From an uncultured Barnesiella sp. (GTDB lineage: Bacteria; Bacteroidota; Bacteroidia; Bacteroidales; Barnesiellaceae): a stretch of DNA of 64,000 nt. The position numbers and the translations under genes are program-made. The notes beneath the pieces were generated by a model. The model saw only the letters and a list, made by a program, of their open reading frames with translations. It was not told where the DNA came from and ran no database searches. The stretch is from positions 1-64,000 of the forward strand of contig CALUJQ010000010.1 of NCBI GenBank assembly GCA_944320995.1, written 5' to 3'. The stretch's first letter is position 1. Each line of letters begins with the position of its first letter. This document shows, piece by piece, positions 23,881 to 33,009 of the stretch.

Positions 23881-25230
23881 ATGGACAAGTTTACTCCTGA
23901 ATATATCGAAGAAGTTCAGCAAATCATCAAGAACGACGAAAAAGAAAAAGCCCGCGATTTGCTGAAAGATTTACACCCCGCCGACATCGCCGAGTTGTAT
24001 CAACAATTGAACCTCGACGAAGCGGAATATATCTACATGCTCCTCGACGGAGAGAAAGCAGCCGACGTACTTCTCGAACTGGACGAGGACGACCGTAAAA
24101 AAATGTTGAAACAACTGCCGAGCGAAGTCATCGCCAAGCAGTTTATCGACTACATGGACTCCGACGACGCCGTAGATATTATCCGTGAAATGGACGAGGA
24201 CGCCCAAGAAGAGATTCTCTCGCACATCGACGACGTGGAACAAGCCGGCGACATCGTAGACCTGTTGAAATACGACGAAGATACGGCCGGCGGTCTCATG
24301 GGTACCGAGATGGTGGTCGTAAACGAAAATTGGAGTATGCCCGAATGCGTAAAACAGATGCGCATACAGGCCGAAGAACTGGGCGAACTTTACTACGTTT
24401 ATGTCGTTGACGACGATGACCGGTTAAAAGGAGTGTTCCCGCTGAAAAAAATGATTACCCACCCGTCGGCGTCCAAAATAAAGCATGTCATGCGTAAAGA
24501 CCCCGTCTCGGTCAAAACCGACACCCCTATCGACGACGTGGCCATGACCTTCGAAAAGTATGACTTGGTTGCGGTCCCGGTCATCGACAGCATCGGGCGG
24601 CTGGTAGGGCAGATTACGGTCGATGACATCATGGACGAGGTGCGTGAACAATCGGAACGCGAATACCAATTGGCCTCGGGTCTTTCACAAGACGTAGAAT
24701 CGAACGACACCGTCTTCACCCAGACGGCGGCCCGCTTGCCGTGGCTCCTCATCGGCATGCTCGGCGGATTGGCCAATTCCATCATCTTGGGCAACTTCGA
24801 GTTGAATATCGCCAAAAATCCGGCCATGGCTCTGTTTATCCCGCTTATCGGAGGTACCGGCGGGAACGTGGGTATCCAATCCTCGGCCATCATCGTGCAG
24901 GGATTGGCAAATGGCAAACTGGAATTGAAAACCGCCGGCAAACAACTTTTCAAAGAGTTGGGCGTAGCCTTGATCAATGCCTGTATGATTTCGCTGCTCG
25001 TATTTATCTACAACTGGTTTTTCCTCGACAACATGGCCACCACCATATCGGTATCGCTCTCGTTGTTTGCCGTAGTGATTTTCGCTTCTGTTTTCGGGAC
25101 TCTCGTGCCGCTTACCCTCGAACGGTTCAAAATCGACCCGGCCATAGCAACCGGACCGTTTATCACGATTACCAACGATATTATCGGCATGCTCATCTAT
25201 ATGAGCATTAGCTATTCGCTCACCCTTTAA
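23881..25230 (+). CDS. mgtE: Magnesium transporter MgtE
   Basis: The 449-residue protein has the MgtE layout: superhelical N-domain (about 1-130, rich in acidic residues and the DLHPADIAELYQQL motif), a CBS pair (about 135-255, VYVVDDDDRLKGVFPLKK and VPVIDSIGRLVGQITVDDIM), a plug helix and five membrane helices (about 285-449) with PLIGGTGGNVGIQSSAI and the GPFITITNDIIG pore segment. It is a magnesium-gated cation channel of the inner membrane. The many acidic residues in the N-domain and CBS domains match the magnesium-sensing sites. Neighbours give no specific clue. Confidence 0.96.
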   Translation: MDKFTPEYIEEVQQIIKNDEKEKARDLLKDLHPADIAELYQQLNLDEAEYIYMLLDGEKAADVLLELDEDDRKKMLKQLPSEVIAKQFIDYMDSDDAVDIIREMDEDAQEEILSHIDDVEQAGDIVDLLKYDEDTAGGLMGTEMVVVNENWSMPECVKQMRIQAEELGELYYVYVVDDDDRLKGVFPLKKMITHPSASKIKHVMRKDPVSVKTDTPIDDVAMTFEKYDLVAVPVIDSIGRLVGQITVDDIMDEVREQSEREYQLASGLSQDVESNDTVFTQTAARLPWLLIGMLGGLANSIILGNFELNIAKNPAMALFIPLIGGTGGNVGIQSSAIIVQGLANGKLELKTAGKQLFKELGVALINACMISLLVFIYNWFFLDNMATTISVSLSLFAVVIFASVFGTLVPLTLERFKIDPAIATGPFITITNDIIGMLIYMSISYSLTL

Positions 25231-25284
25231 ATAAAAAAGAATAAATTTTCACAACCATTCAAATCTTCGATTGTTTATTCTCCG

Positions 25285-25292
25285 TATTTTTG
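25285..25292 (+). promoter_or_regulatory. -7 box for acyltransferase gene
   Basis: TATTTTTG is a perfect TAnnTTTG match. Transcription would start near 25299 and lead to the ATG at 25331, ruling out an earlier in-frame start at 25271. Confidence 0.55.
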
Positions 25293-25330
25293 TCCTCCAT
25301 TATTCGAGGGCAACATTATTACTCAAAAAG

Positions 25331-26155
25331 ATGAAAAGAAGCATATTAGACATATCGGACCTACAAGATATTATACCTCAATTAAAAAACGAACGAGGAG
25401 AAAAGATTCTTCGATTCCTATCCAAAATCTGTGAACTCGACGACATCAACGCATTATATGCCCGCAATTGCGACTACCAAGGTGTCGACTTCGTAAACGC
25501 CATCATAGACGATTTAGACATCACTTGCAAAATCGACAACGAGTCCACACTCGACCACCTGCCCGAAGGGGCTTTTATTACCGTGTCGAACCACCCGTTC
25601 GGAGCGCTCGACGGGGTCATACTCATTAAAATGCTGGCCAGCCGACGACCCGATTATAAAGTCATGGTAAACTGGATTCTCAACTATATCGAAGCCATGT
25701 CGGTCAACTTTATCGCTGTGGATCCGCATGCCAATCGACGAGAAATATCCCTCAACGGAATACGAGAGGCCCTATCCCAAATCAAAAACGGGCATCCGTT
25801 GGGATTTTTCCCGGCCGGCGCCGTTTCCAAACTGAAATGGAACGGACATATCGAAGACCGGGTATGGCAACCCAACATCATCAGGCTCATAAAACAAATG
25901 AAGAAACCCGTTGTCCCCGTCTTTTTCCACGGGCACAATTCACTGATGTTCACCATATTGGGAATATTCAGCTGGCAATTACGAGCCTTGCGGCTTCCGG
26001 TCGAAGTCTTCAAAAAAGAACACAAGACCATACACGTCACAATAGGCGATATTATTCCGCCCGAAACTTTGCAACAATATAGCACAGTAGAGTCCTTGGG
26101 CTCCTTCTTACAACAAGAGACCTACAAGTTGAAAAAGTTCAAAAACAGAGGCTAA
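25331..26155 (+). CDS. PlsC-like lysophospholipid acyltransferase family protein
   Basis: This 274-residue protein matches the hemolysin/OlsA-type acyltransferases: the HX4D catalytic motif appears as SNHPFGALDG near residue 86, followed by the glycerol-3-phosphate-binding FFPAGAVSKLKW near 162 and the VPVFFHGHNS segment near 200. It transfers an acyl chain to a lyso-lipid at the inner membrane face. In Bacteroidota similar proteins act in ornithine or glycine lipid or phospholipid assembly; the acceptor is undecided here. Start chosen from the promoter at 25285. Single-gene transcript by appearance. Confidence 0.82.
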   Translation: MKRSILDISDLQDIIPQLKNERGEKILRFLSKICELDDINALYARNCDYQGVDFVNAIIDDLDITCKIDNESTLDHLPEGAFITVSNHPFGALDGVILIKMLASRRPDYKVMVNWILNYIEAMSVNFIAVDPHANRREISLNGIREALSQIKNGHPLGFFPAGAVSKLKWNGHIEDRVWQPNIIRLIKQMKKPVVPVFFHGHNSLMFTILGIFSWQLRALRLPVEVFKKEHKTIHVTIGDIIPPETLQQYSTVESLGSFLQQETYKLKKFKNRG

Positions 26156-26192
26156 AAATAGCTTAATCTCTATGCCATTCCCTTATTTTCGT

Positions 26193-26200
26193 TATCTTTG
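26193..26200 (+). promoter_or_regulatory. -7 box upstream of the activator-lptE-secG operon
   Basis: TATCTTTG matches TAnnTTTG and would give a leader of about 95 bases before the ATG at 26301. No convincing -33 TTTG is present. Confidence 0.5.
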
Positions 26201-26300
26201 TCGAGAGAAAACAAAGATAGCACGCACTCGACGCACAACGATGAGAGTTGGCGGCCTTGTGTCTTTACACTATCTTTACAAACATATTTTTAGGTAGAAT

Positions 26301-27563
26301 ATGATTCCCGCAGAAATACAGCAAACCAAGCAAAGATTCGGCATCATAGGCAATGCACCCGGCCTGATCAGAGCCATTACGAGGGCGCTACAAATCGCGC
26401 CCATCGACTTGGCGGTACTTATCACCGGGGAAAGCGGCGTAGGAAAAGAGTTTTTCCCACAGATAATACACGCCAACAGTTCCCGCAAGCACGGGAAATA
26501 TATCGCTGTAAACTGTGGAGCCATTCCCGAAGGGACCATCGACTCGGAACTATTCGGACACGAAAAAGGCGCCTTCACCGGTGCTCTATCGACCCGCAAA
26601 GGGTACTTCGAAGAGGCCGACGGCGGGACTATATTCCTCGACGAGGTGGGAGAACTGCCCCTGACCACACAAGCCCGGTTGCTGCGGGTTCTCGAAAGCG
26701 GCGAGTTTTTGAAAGTAGGCTCGTCCACCGTCTTGAAAACCAACGTACGAATCGTTGCGGCCACCAATCTCGACATGGTAAAGGCCGTCTCGGAAGGGAA
26801 GTTCCGGGAAGACCTCTACTACCGGCTCAGCACCATACACATCGAGATTCCAGCCTTACGCGAGCGTGCCGAAGATATTCTGCTTCTGTTCCGCAAATTC
26901 TCGACCGACTTTGCCGAGCGTTACCGCATGCCCGTCATTCAATTGACCGACGATGCCCGCAACGTCCTGCTCAACTACCGTTGGCCGGGGAATGTGAGAC
27001 AACTGAAAAATATCACCGAACAAATTTCGATTTTCGAGACCAATCGAGATGTCGATGGGGCAACCCTGCAAAACTATCTGCCCCAATATAACATCGAGAA
27101 ACTGCCTGTGCGCTCCTCGGCAGGAGAACACGACCAGACTTTCTTCGAGAAGGAGCGGAAAATGCTCTACAAAACACTCTTTGAGATGCAAAAAGAGTTG
27201 GCCGAGCTACATGCAAAAATCGAGGAACTCACCAAAGGAAACCACGAACAAAACGCGTTTTCCACTCCGACAGCCCACCCGGTAACCGTTCCCCATTCAA
27301 TGGCCCTTGCTCCCGTCACGACCGCAGTACCCGTCCATGTACCAACAGCCAAAAGCAAAACTATCGATGAAATCGAGGGAGAGATAATCCCCACCGAAAC
27401 CGAATACGTGGAAGAACAACCCACGACCCTCGAAGATACCGAAAGAGAGACTATCCGAAAAGCGCTGTTGCGGAATCACGGGAAACGGAAGAAAACCGCC
27501 GAAGAGCTAAAAATATCCGAGAGAACCCTCTATCGGAAAATCAAAGAATACAATTTAGAATAG
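26301..27563 (+). CDS. Sigma-54-type AAA+ transcription activator
   Basis: The 420-residue protein lacks an N-terminal sensor domain and starts directly with the AAA+ domain: Walker A GESGVGKE (43-50), GAFTGA loop that contacts sigma-54 (90-95), Walker B FLDE (112-115), the arginine finger region near EIPALRERAEDI and the WPGNVRQLKN motif. A proline-rich linker (about 300-365) leads to a Fis-type helix-turn-helix at the end (KKTAEELKISERTLYRKIKEY). It should open sigma-54 promoters. It heads an operon with lptE, a TPR-like gene and secG, a set often seen together in Bacteroidota, perhaps for envelope control. Confidence 0.92.
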   Translation: MIPAEIQQTKQRFGIIGNAPGLIRAITRALQIAPIDLAVLITGESGVGKEFFPQIIHANSSRKHGKYIAVNCGAIPEGTIDSELFGHEKGAFTGALSTRKGYFEEADGGTIFLDEVGELPLTTQARLLRVLESGEFLKVGSSTVLKTNVRIVAATNLDMVKAVSEGKFREDLYYRLSTIHIEIPALRERAEDILLLFRKFSTDFAERYRMPVIQLTDDARNVLLNYRWPGNVRQLKNITEQISIFETNRDVDGATLQNYLPQYNIEKLPVRSSAGEHDQTFFEKERKMLYKTLFEMQKELAELHAKIEELTKGNHEQNAFSTPTAHPVTVPHSMALAPVTTAVPVHVPTAKSKTIDEIEGEIIPTETEYVEEQPTTLEDTERETIRKALLRNHGKRKKTAEELKISERTLYRKIKEYNLE

Positions 27564-27577
27564 AGCCGAACGACACC

Positions 27578-28075
27578 ATGAAACGACTGATTGCCATACT
27601 GCTTGTCGCACTATCGTCTTGCAGCATCTCCTACAAATTCAACGGAGCTTCGATCAACTACGAAACGACCAAGACCATATCGGTTGCCACGTTCCCGATT
27701 AAAGCGGCATTGGTATATCCTCCTTTGGAAGAATTGTTTACCAATTCTTTGAAGAATGCCTATATCCGCCAGACCCGACTGCAAATGGTAAACAGCGGCG
27801 GCGACCTTCAACTCGAAGGCGAAATAACCAATTACGACCTTACCCCGCAAGCCGTGACCGAAGACGCCTACGCTTCGCAAACCCGTCTGACGATCACAGT
27901 GAGGGTGAGATTTACCAACACCAAAGACCCGCAATACGACTTGGATCAATCCTTCTCGGGCTATAAAGATTTTTCGAGCAGCCAAATGCTCACCGATGTT
28001 CAAGACGAACTCATTCAACAAATTACCGACGAATTGGTCGATCAAATTTTCAATGCAACAGTAGCCAATTGGTAA
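27578..28075 (+). CDS. lptE: LPS assembly lipoprotein LptE family
   Basis: This 165-residue lipoprotein (MKRLIAILLVALSSC, Cys 15) has the Bacteroidota LptE pattern: CSISYKFNGASINYETTKTI followed by an alpha/beta domain. LptE plugs LptD in the outer membrane and helps insert LPS or lipooligosaccharide. It starts 14 bases after the activator gene and ends 3 bases before the next start, so it is clearly in the operon. The partner lptD is not in this window; lptC is at 45996-46646. Confidence 0.88.
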   Translation: MKRLIAILLVALSSCSISYKFNGASINYETTKTISVATFPIKAALVYPPLEELFTNSLKNAYIRQTRLQMVNSGGDLQLEGEITNYDLTPQAVTEDAYASQTRLTITVRVRFTNTKDPQYDLDQSFSGYKDFSSSQMLTDVQDELIQQITDELVDQIFNATVANW

Positions 28076-28078
28076 GCC

Positions 28079-28822
28079 ATGATAACCCGGGACCAAATAC
28101 GAGACTTGCTGAACGGAGTTTGCGATACCCCCATCTCAAAATCCGATGCCGACCAAATGGCCGCCGACTATCCCTACTTTACCATTCCGCAACTGCTCTA
28201 TCTGAAAAATACGCCCGAGGCCATGCCCGACGAACAACGCATTCAACTCGCATTGCTCCACGCCAGCCCCGACGAACATTTAGAGACCGTGCTCGGAATC
28301 GAAGGCGAATCATTTGCCGACCTCTACCCGGAGGCTCCTCACACCGATACTACCATGCAGGCCATAGACCTTTTTTTGGGGACTTACCAAAAAGGTGGGA
28401 AACAAAATAGCGACGAGAGTCTCGACCGGCTTATTTCGGGAAACATTCTCGCCCAATCGGACTACATGAGCAATCTGTTGCGCGAGGAGAACAACGAAAC
28501 CGGGATAACCGCCGAACAGAAAACCGAATCACAATCGAAACCAAAATCTATCCGCGAAAACAAAACAGAAAGCGACACATCAACCGCCAACCGCAAGTCC
28601 AACACCTCCACCCGTGAAAATGGCGAGACAAATCCCGAAACGGGAAGCGACGATACCTTCTTCACCGAAAGTTTGGCCAAAATCTACATCAAACAGCGTC
28701 GATATGAGAAGGCATTGCAAATAATTAAAAAATTAAGTTTGAAATATCCAGAAAAAAATATTTACTTTGCAGACCAAATAAGATTTTTAGAAAAATTGAT
28801 TATTAACATCAAAACAGAATAA
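28079..28822 (+). CDS. TPR-like protein of the lptE-secG operon
   Basis: This 247-residue protein has a helical N-terminal part (MITRDQIRDLLNGVCD, residues 1-115), a low-complexity polar linker rich in Ser, Thr, Asn and Glu (about 135-195), and a C-terminal pair of helices (LAKIYIKQRRYEKALQIIKK) that looks like one TPR. The family is conserved between lptE and secG in Bacteroidota, with no known function. It has no signal peptide or membrane helix, so it is probably cytoplasmic. The start lies three bases after the lptE stop. Confidence 0.75.
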   Translation: MITRDQIRDLLNGVCDTPISKSDADQMAADYPYFTIPQLLYLKNTPEAMPDEQRIQLALLHASPDEHLETVLGIEGESFADLYPEAPHTDTTMQAIDLFLGTYQKGGKQNSDESLDRLISGNILAQSDYMSNLLREENNETGITAEQKTESQSKPKSIRENKTESDTSTANRKSNTSTRENGETNPETGSDDTFFTESLAKIYIKQRRYEKALQIIKKLSLKYPEKNIYFADQIRFLEKLIINIKTE

Positions 28823-28828
28823 TAAAAA

Positions 28829-29194
28829 ATGTCAGTAGTATTAACCGTTTTTATCATCTTAGCCTCTTTATTGATGATAGGTATCGTATTGGTTCAGAAA
28901 TCAAAAGGCGGAGGCCTCGCTTCCAATTTCGCATCTTCTAACCAAATTATGGGAGTTCGCAAAACAACCGATTTCGTAGAAAAAGCCACTTGGACTCTCG
29001 CCATCGTAATCATGGTTTTAAGCATAGCCACCGTATTTGTCTCTCACAATGGACAACACGCTTCAGGTTCTGAAATCAAAGATATTGTCAATACCGAAGC
29101 TCCCGCTGCCCTCCCCGGATTCGAAACTCCGGCTACCGGCGATAACGCTGCTCCCGCACAAGAAGCCCCGGCACAAGAAACCCCGGCTAACTAA
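28829..29194 (+). CDS. secG: Preprotein translocase subunit SecG
   Basis: The 121-residue protein has two membrane helices (about 1-22 and 52-72) joined by the cytoplasmic loop VQKSKGGGLASNFASSNQIM, a SecG hallmark. It has an Ala/Pro/Glu-rich tail with the near repeat QEAPAQETPAN, commonly found in Bacteroidota SecG. It forms SecYEG with SecY and SecE in the inner membrane. A strong terminator follows 32 bases after the stop. Confidence 0.93.
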   Translation: MSVVLTVFIILASLLMIGIVLVQKSKGGGLASNFASSNQIMGVRKTTDFVEKATWTLAIVIMVLSIATVFVSHNGQHASGSEIKDIVNTEAPAALPGFETPATGDNAAPAQEAPAQETPAN

Positions 29195-29220
29195 GGAAAA
29201 GATTGATAAAATCTTTCAGA

Positions 29221-29228
29221 TATATTTG
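29221..29228 (+). promoter_or_regulatory. -7 box abutting the secG terminator
   Basis: TATATTTG is a perfect TAnnTTTG match whose last bases enter the terminator hairpin (29227). It may give the following YwqG-like gene its own transcript starting within the hairpin. Confidence 0.4.
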
Positions 29229-29263
29229 CCCGAACCAAAATTGGTGTGTTCGGGCATTTTTTT
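29227..29263 (+). terminator. Strong rho-independent terminator after secG
   Basis: TGCCCGAAC (29227-29235) pairs with GTTCGGGCA (29248-29256), a perfect 9-base stem followed by seven Ts (29257-29263). It ends the activator-lptE-TPR-secG operon. Confidence 0.92.
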
Positions 29264-29284
29264 AAACCTCAATCCATTACCTCT

Positions 29285-30154
29285 ATGAACGGCACAAAAA
29301 ACTTTTGGCAACGATTCAAACGGGAAAAAGCCAAAGAAAACTCCCCGGAAACAGGACACGAGTCGAATCTGAAAAAACAGATACAGGCGTTCGCCCGCAA
29401 CGGGATCTTCTTCGATTTCGAGAGGGAAAATGTAACTCCCCGACAATCCAAATTCGGCGGAAAACCGGCATTGCCGAAAGAGTTCGAATGGCCTCGCTCC
29501 ACCAACGAATACGACGAAGATGCCCCCCTACCCTTCCTCTTGCAACTCAACTGCGAAGAGTTGGCCCCTTATGATACCGACAACCGGTTGCCGCACGAAG
29601 GCATGTTTTACCTCTTCTACGACCTCGTGGGACAACCATGGAGAGGGAACGAAGGAGTCCAACTACTATATACTCCCACTCCGGCCTCCGAACTGGAAGC
29701 AGCCGAATTCCCCGACGACCTGCCGGAAAACCTAAGGCTCTTCGAAATGGGATTCAAATTTACAAACCGGGATACGATCCCCTGTTGGGACGACTATTTC
29801 AGCATACTCGGCAACAGCGATTCGGCATATTCCGACTGGGATATAATCGAGCAGCACATGGGAACATGGGGCTATCCCCATGTCGATTCGGCCGGTCGCA
29901 TCTTGGGATACGCCTCGCTCATACAAAACGGTATCGCCGAGACTTGCGAATCGAGAGCCCGGGGCGACAAACAAGAGAATTACTGCACCGAATCGGCCCG
30001 CGAATGGATACTCCTACTACAACTCGATTGTGTCGAGGAAGAAGAGGTCGATATTCCTTTCGGCGATTGCGGTAGCATCTACTTCTACATCAGGCAACGG
30101 GATTTGGAGCGCCGCGATTTCAGCCAAATACAGTTTGAACTGCAATGCTACTGA
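29285..30154 (+). CDS. YwqG/DUF1963 family protein
   Basis: This 289-residue cytoplasmic protein matches the YwqG family (DUF1963): SKFGGKPALPKEFEWP near residue 58, PLPFLLQLNCEELAPYD near 80, GMFYLFYDL near 105, and the final IYFYIRQRDLERRDFSQIQ. The family has no firm role; many members are found near toxin or stress genes. The ATG at 29285 is only 22 bases after the secG terminator, so expression depends on read-through or on the -7 box at 29221. It converges with recA. Confidence 0.83.
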   Translation: MNGTKNFWQRFKREKAKENSPETGHESNLKKQIQAFARNGIFFDFERENVTPRQSKFGGKPALPKEFEWPRSTNEYDEDAPLPFLLQLNCEELAPYDTDNRLPHEGMFYLFYDLVGQPWRGNEGVQLLYTPTPASELEAAEFPDDLPENLRLFEMGFKFTNRDTIPCWDDYFSILGNSDSAYSDWDIIEQHMGTWGYPHVDSAGRILGYASLIQNGIAETCESRARGDKQENYCTESAREWILLLQLDCVEEEEVDIPFGDCGSIYFYIRQRDLERRDFSQIQFELQCY

Positions 30155-30163
30155 CAAAACAGA

Positions 30164-30193
30164 AACGAGCCGGGCAATGTCGCCCGGCTCGTT
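30164..30193. terminator. Bidirectional terminator between YwqG-like gene and recA
   Basis: AACGAGCCGGGC (30164-30175) pairs perfectly with GCCCGGCTCGTT (30182-30193) around a 6-base loop. It lies between two convergent stop codons and could end both transcripts, though T runs on each side are short. Confidence 0.8.
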
Positions 30194-30212
30194 CAACAGA
30201 ATAGCCTCCAAT

Positions 30213-31250
30213 TTATTTCACCGGTTTCAATGCCTCCATAATGGCTGCTTCCAATTCATCGGCCAATTCGGGATTATCTTCTATGCACTTCTTGGCGGCA
30301 TCGCGACCCTGCCCCAGTTTGGTATCGCCATAGCTGAACCACGAACCGCTCTTCTTGATGATGCCCTTATCCACACCCAAGTCGATGATTTCGCCCGAAC
30401 GGGAAATCCCCTCGCCAAACATAATATCGAACTCGGCTTTGCGGAAAGGAGGAGCCACCTTGTTCTTCACCACCTTTACCCGGGTTTGGTTACCGATTAC
30501 CTCCTCACCATCTTTCAACTGGCTGATACGGCGAATATCGAGACGCACCGAAGCATAAAATTTCAGCGCATTACCACCTGTCGTGGTCTCGGGGTTGCCA
30601 AACATGACACCGATCTTGTCGCGCAACTGGTTGATAAAAATACAAGTGGTATTGGTCTTGCTGATCGTTGCCGTGAGTTTGCGCAACGCCTGCGACATGA
30701 GGCGGGCCTGCAAACCCATCTTCGAGTCGCCCATGTCGCCTTCCAATTCGGCCTTGGGGGTAAGTGCCGCCACCGAGTCGATGACCACAATATCGACGGC
30801 CGACGAACGGATCAACTGGTCGGCAATCTCGAGAGCCTGTTCCCCGCTATCGGGCTGCGAAATCCACAGATTCTCTACATCGACACCCAATTTCTCGGCA
30901 TAAAAGCGGTCGAAAGCATGCTCGGCATCGATAATGGCGGCAATACCGCCTGCCTTTTGAGCCTCGGCAATGGCATGAATGGCCAGCGTGGTTTTACCCG
31001 ACGACTCGGGCCCGTAAATCTCAATCACACGTCCGCGGGGATAACCGCCCACTCCCAACGCCGCATTCAATGCGATAGAACCGGTAGGTATCACAGCCAC
31101 CTCCTCGACCGAGTCGTCGCCCAGTTTCATAATGGCTCCGCGGCCGTAGCTCTTTTCTATCTTGTCCATGGCCGCCTGCAAAGCTTTCAGTTTCTCCGAC
31201 GGCACCGGTATCCGTTTTTGAGTACCGGAATTAACTTGTTGTTCTTCCAT
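30213..31250 (-). CDS. recA: Recombinase RecA
   Basis: The 345-residue protein is a complete RecA: Walker [10 protein letters not shown] at 80-88, Walker B region near 158 ([17 protein letters not shown]), L1 loop near 175 ([20 protein letters not shown]) and L2 near 210 ([20 protein letters not shown]). It forms filaments on single-stranded DNA for repair and drives SOS cleavage. It starts 21 bases after bcp, so the two share a transcript; I recall such a bcp-recA cluster described in Bacteroides fragilis. Confidence 0.98.
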   Translation of the reverse strand: MEEQQVNSGTQKRIPVPSEKLKALQAAMDKIEKSYGRGAIMKLGDDSVEEVAVIPTGSIALNAALGVGGYPRGRVIEIYGPESSGKTTLAIHAIAEAQKAGGIAAIIDAEHAFDRFYAEKLGVDVENLWISQPDSGEQALEIADQLIRSSAVDIVVIDSVAALTPKAELEGDMGDSKMGLQARLMSQALRKLTATISKTNTTCIFINQLRDKIGVMFGNPETTTGGNALKFYASVRLDIRRISQLKDGEEVIGNQTRVKVVKNKVAPPFRKAEFDIMFGEGISRSGEIIDLGVDKGIIKKSGSWFSYGDTKLGQGRDAAKKCIEDNPELADELEAAIMEALKPVK

Positions 31251-31271
31251 AATCGTTTCTATTTTTTTATT

Positions 31272-31724
31272 TTATTTCTTCAAAATCTGTGCTGCGTGGT
31301 TTTTCGTATCGACCTTCTCGATCACATCGGTTATCACACCGTTCTCGTCGATGATAAAGGTCGTACGCACGGTTCCCATATAGGTGCGCCCTGCCATCTT
31401 CTTCTCGCGCCACACCCCGAAAACCTCGTTCAATTCAATCGACGTATCGGCGATAAGCGGGAAAGGCAACGATTGTTTCTCGATAAACTTGCGATGCGAA
31501 GCCTCACTGTCTTTACTCACCCCCACTACGGCATAACCGGCGGCCTGCAAAGCCTCGTAATTGTCGCGCAAGTTGCACGCCTCGGCCGTACAGCCGGGAG
31601 TATTGTCCTTGGGATAAAAATAGAGCACCACCTTGCGACCGGCGAAGTCGCTTAAACGTATCTCGTTCCCCGATTGGTCCACGCCCAATATCTCGGGTGC
31701 TTTGTCTCCTTGTTTCAATGCCAT
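31272..31724 (-). CDS. bcp: Thioredoxin-dependent thiol peroxidase (Bcp/PrxQ)
   Basis: This 150-residue peroxiredoxin has the peroxidatic Cys45 and resolving Cys50 in the motif TPGCTAEACNLRD, the classic PrxQ spacing of four residues. Arg in the WREKKMAGRTY region and the FIIDENGVI strand complete the active site. It reduces hydrogen and organic peroxides in the cytoplasm with thioredoxin. It is first in the bcp-recA operon, under the promoter at 31748-31777, linking oxidative-stress defence and DNA repair. Confidence 0.95.
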   Translation of the reverse strand: MALKQGDKAPEILGVDQSGNEIRLSDFAGRKVVLYFYPKDNTPGCTAEACNLRDNYEALQAAGYAVVGVSKDSEASHRKFIEKQSLPFPLIADTSIELNEVFGVWREKKMAGRTYMGTVRTTFIIDENGVITDVIEKVDTKNHAAQILKK

Positions 31725-31747
31725 AATTCCGTATTTTATTGGTTATA

Positions 31748-31777
31748 CAAATATAGGTATTTTTCTCCTCCGCCAAA
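31748..31777 (-). promoter_or_regulatory. Promoter of bcp-recA
   Basis: Minus strand: TTTG at 31777-31774, 18 bases, TATATTTG at 31755-31748. Both boxes match consensus; the transcription start should be about 15-20 bases before the bcp ATG. Confidence 0.7.
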
Positions 31778-31899
31778 AGCCGATACCGAAATATCCGTCC
31801 TCGCTTCGGACAATACAAAAATAGCCCCTTACCTGTGCATATTCTATACACAGCAAAGTTAATAAAAATTTAATCTTATGCAACACTCTCCCCTTGTGC

Positions 31900-33009
31900 T
31901 TACGATTGTTTCTTGTAAGTGAGCGCGGCTATGGCATTGAATAATCCGGCAAAGCCGACCAAAGCTACGTATTGCGGCCACAACTCGACGAGCGAAGCCC
32001 CTTTGAGATAAACGGCCCGCATCACCTCCACAAAATAGCGAGGCGGCAAGATGTAAGTGATGACTTGTGCCCAAGTGGGCATCGACTCGATAGGAGTGAG
32101 CAGGCCGCTCATCAGCACAAAAATCATGATGAAGAAAAACATGACGAACATCGTCTGCTGCATGGTCGAAGAGCGGTTGGCAATGGTAATGCCCAAGCCC
32201 GACATGGTGAGGATAAAAAACAGAGCGGCCAAATAAATCGATACAAGCGAACCGGCCGGGGTAAGCCCGTAAACCCACCACGCCAACAACATGGCAAGAG
32301 TAATCACTACAAAGCCGATAATCCAGTAAGGTATGAGTTTGGCCAACGTAAAGAGAAAACGGCTCACGGGAGTAACATTGATCTGCTCGATCGTGCCGAA
32401 CTCCTTTTCGCCGACGAGATTCAATCCCGGCAGGAATCCGCAAATAAGAATCAGCAAAATAATCATCAACGCGGGCACCATGAAATGCTGGTAATTGAAC
32501 GTGGGATTATACAAGTTCCGTACCGTAAACATCTCGGCAGGCACGATACTTCCTTGTTCTTGTTGCAACTCGGTAAAAGCCTGCCTGACGACTTGTATCA
32601 TATATTGCGAACCCAAGCCTCCCTTCAACGCATTTGTTCCGTTCACATCGATACCTATGCGTTTGGCCGAATGACCGGTCATGGCCAATTCAAAATCTTT
32701 CGGTATTGTAAGAATCACATCGACGCCCTCGGTTTCCAACCAGTCGAAAGCCTCCTCATAGCTCTCGGTAACGCCTTTCAAGCTGAAATAGTCCGACGAT
32801 TTTATCTTCTGTATAATGCGACGGGAAACCTCGGAATGGTCGTTATCGACAATCGACACGCCCACATGTTTCACATCCATGGTTGCAACCCACGGAATCA
32901 CCAGCATCACCAACAGAGGAAAAACAATTACCATCTTGGGCATAAACGCATTTCGTACGAATTGCCTGAATTCCTTTTCCAGTAAAACGAGCAAGGTTCT
33001 CATCGTCAT
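31900..33009 (-). CDS. ABC-2 type transporter permease (YbhR-like)
   Basis: This 369-residue inner-membrane protein has an N-terminal helix (about 22-42), a large periplasmic domain to about residue 175 and five more helices with GEKEFGTIEQINVTPVSRF near 205, typical of ABC-2 exporters in the YbhS/YbhR group. It is the last gene of the TetR-controlled efflux operon; its start overlaps the stop of the other permease by four bases (ATGA), giving translational coupling. It should pair with that permease as a heterodimer. Substrate unknown; the E. coli relatives export drugs and cations. Confidence 0.9.
   Translation of the reverse strand: MTMRTLLVLLEKEFRQFVRNAFMPKMVIVFPLLVMLVIPWVATMDVKHVGVSIVDNDHSEVSRRIIQKIKSSDYFSLKGVTESYEEAFDWLETEGVDVILTIPKDFELAMTGHSAKRIGIDVNGTNALKGGLGSQYMIQVVRQAFTELQQEQGSIVPAEMFTVRNLYNPTFNYQHFMVPALMIILLILICGFLPGLNLVGEKEFGTIEQINVTPVSRFLFTLAKLIPYWIIGFVVITLAMLLAWWVYGLTPAGSLVSIYLAALFFILTMSGLGITIANRSSTMQQTMFVMFFFIMIFVLMSGLLTPIESMPTWAQVITYILPPRYFVEVMRAVYLKGASLVELWPQYVALVGFAGLFNAIAALTYKKQS

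Noticed and set aside
29880..31655. Open frame of 591 codons on the plus strand across the YwqG-like gene and recA/bcp
   Set aside because: It is antisense to recA and bcp, crosses the bidirectional terminator, and has no domain-like composition; it is a shadow of codon bias.
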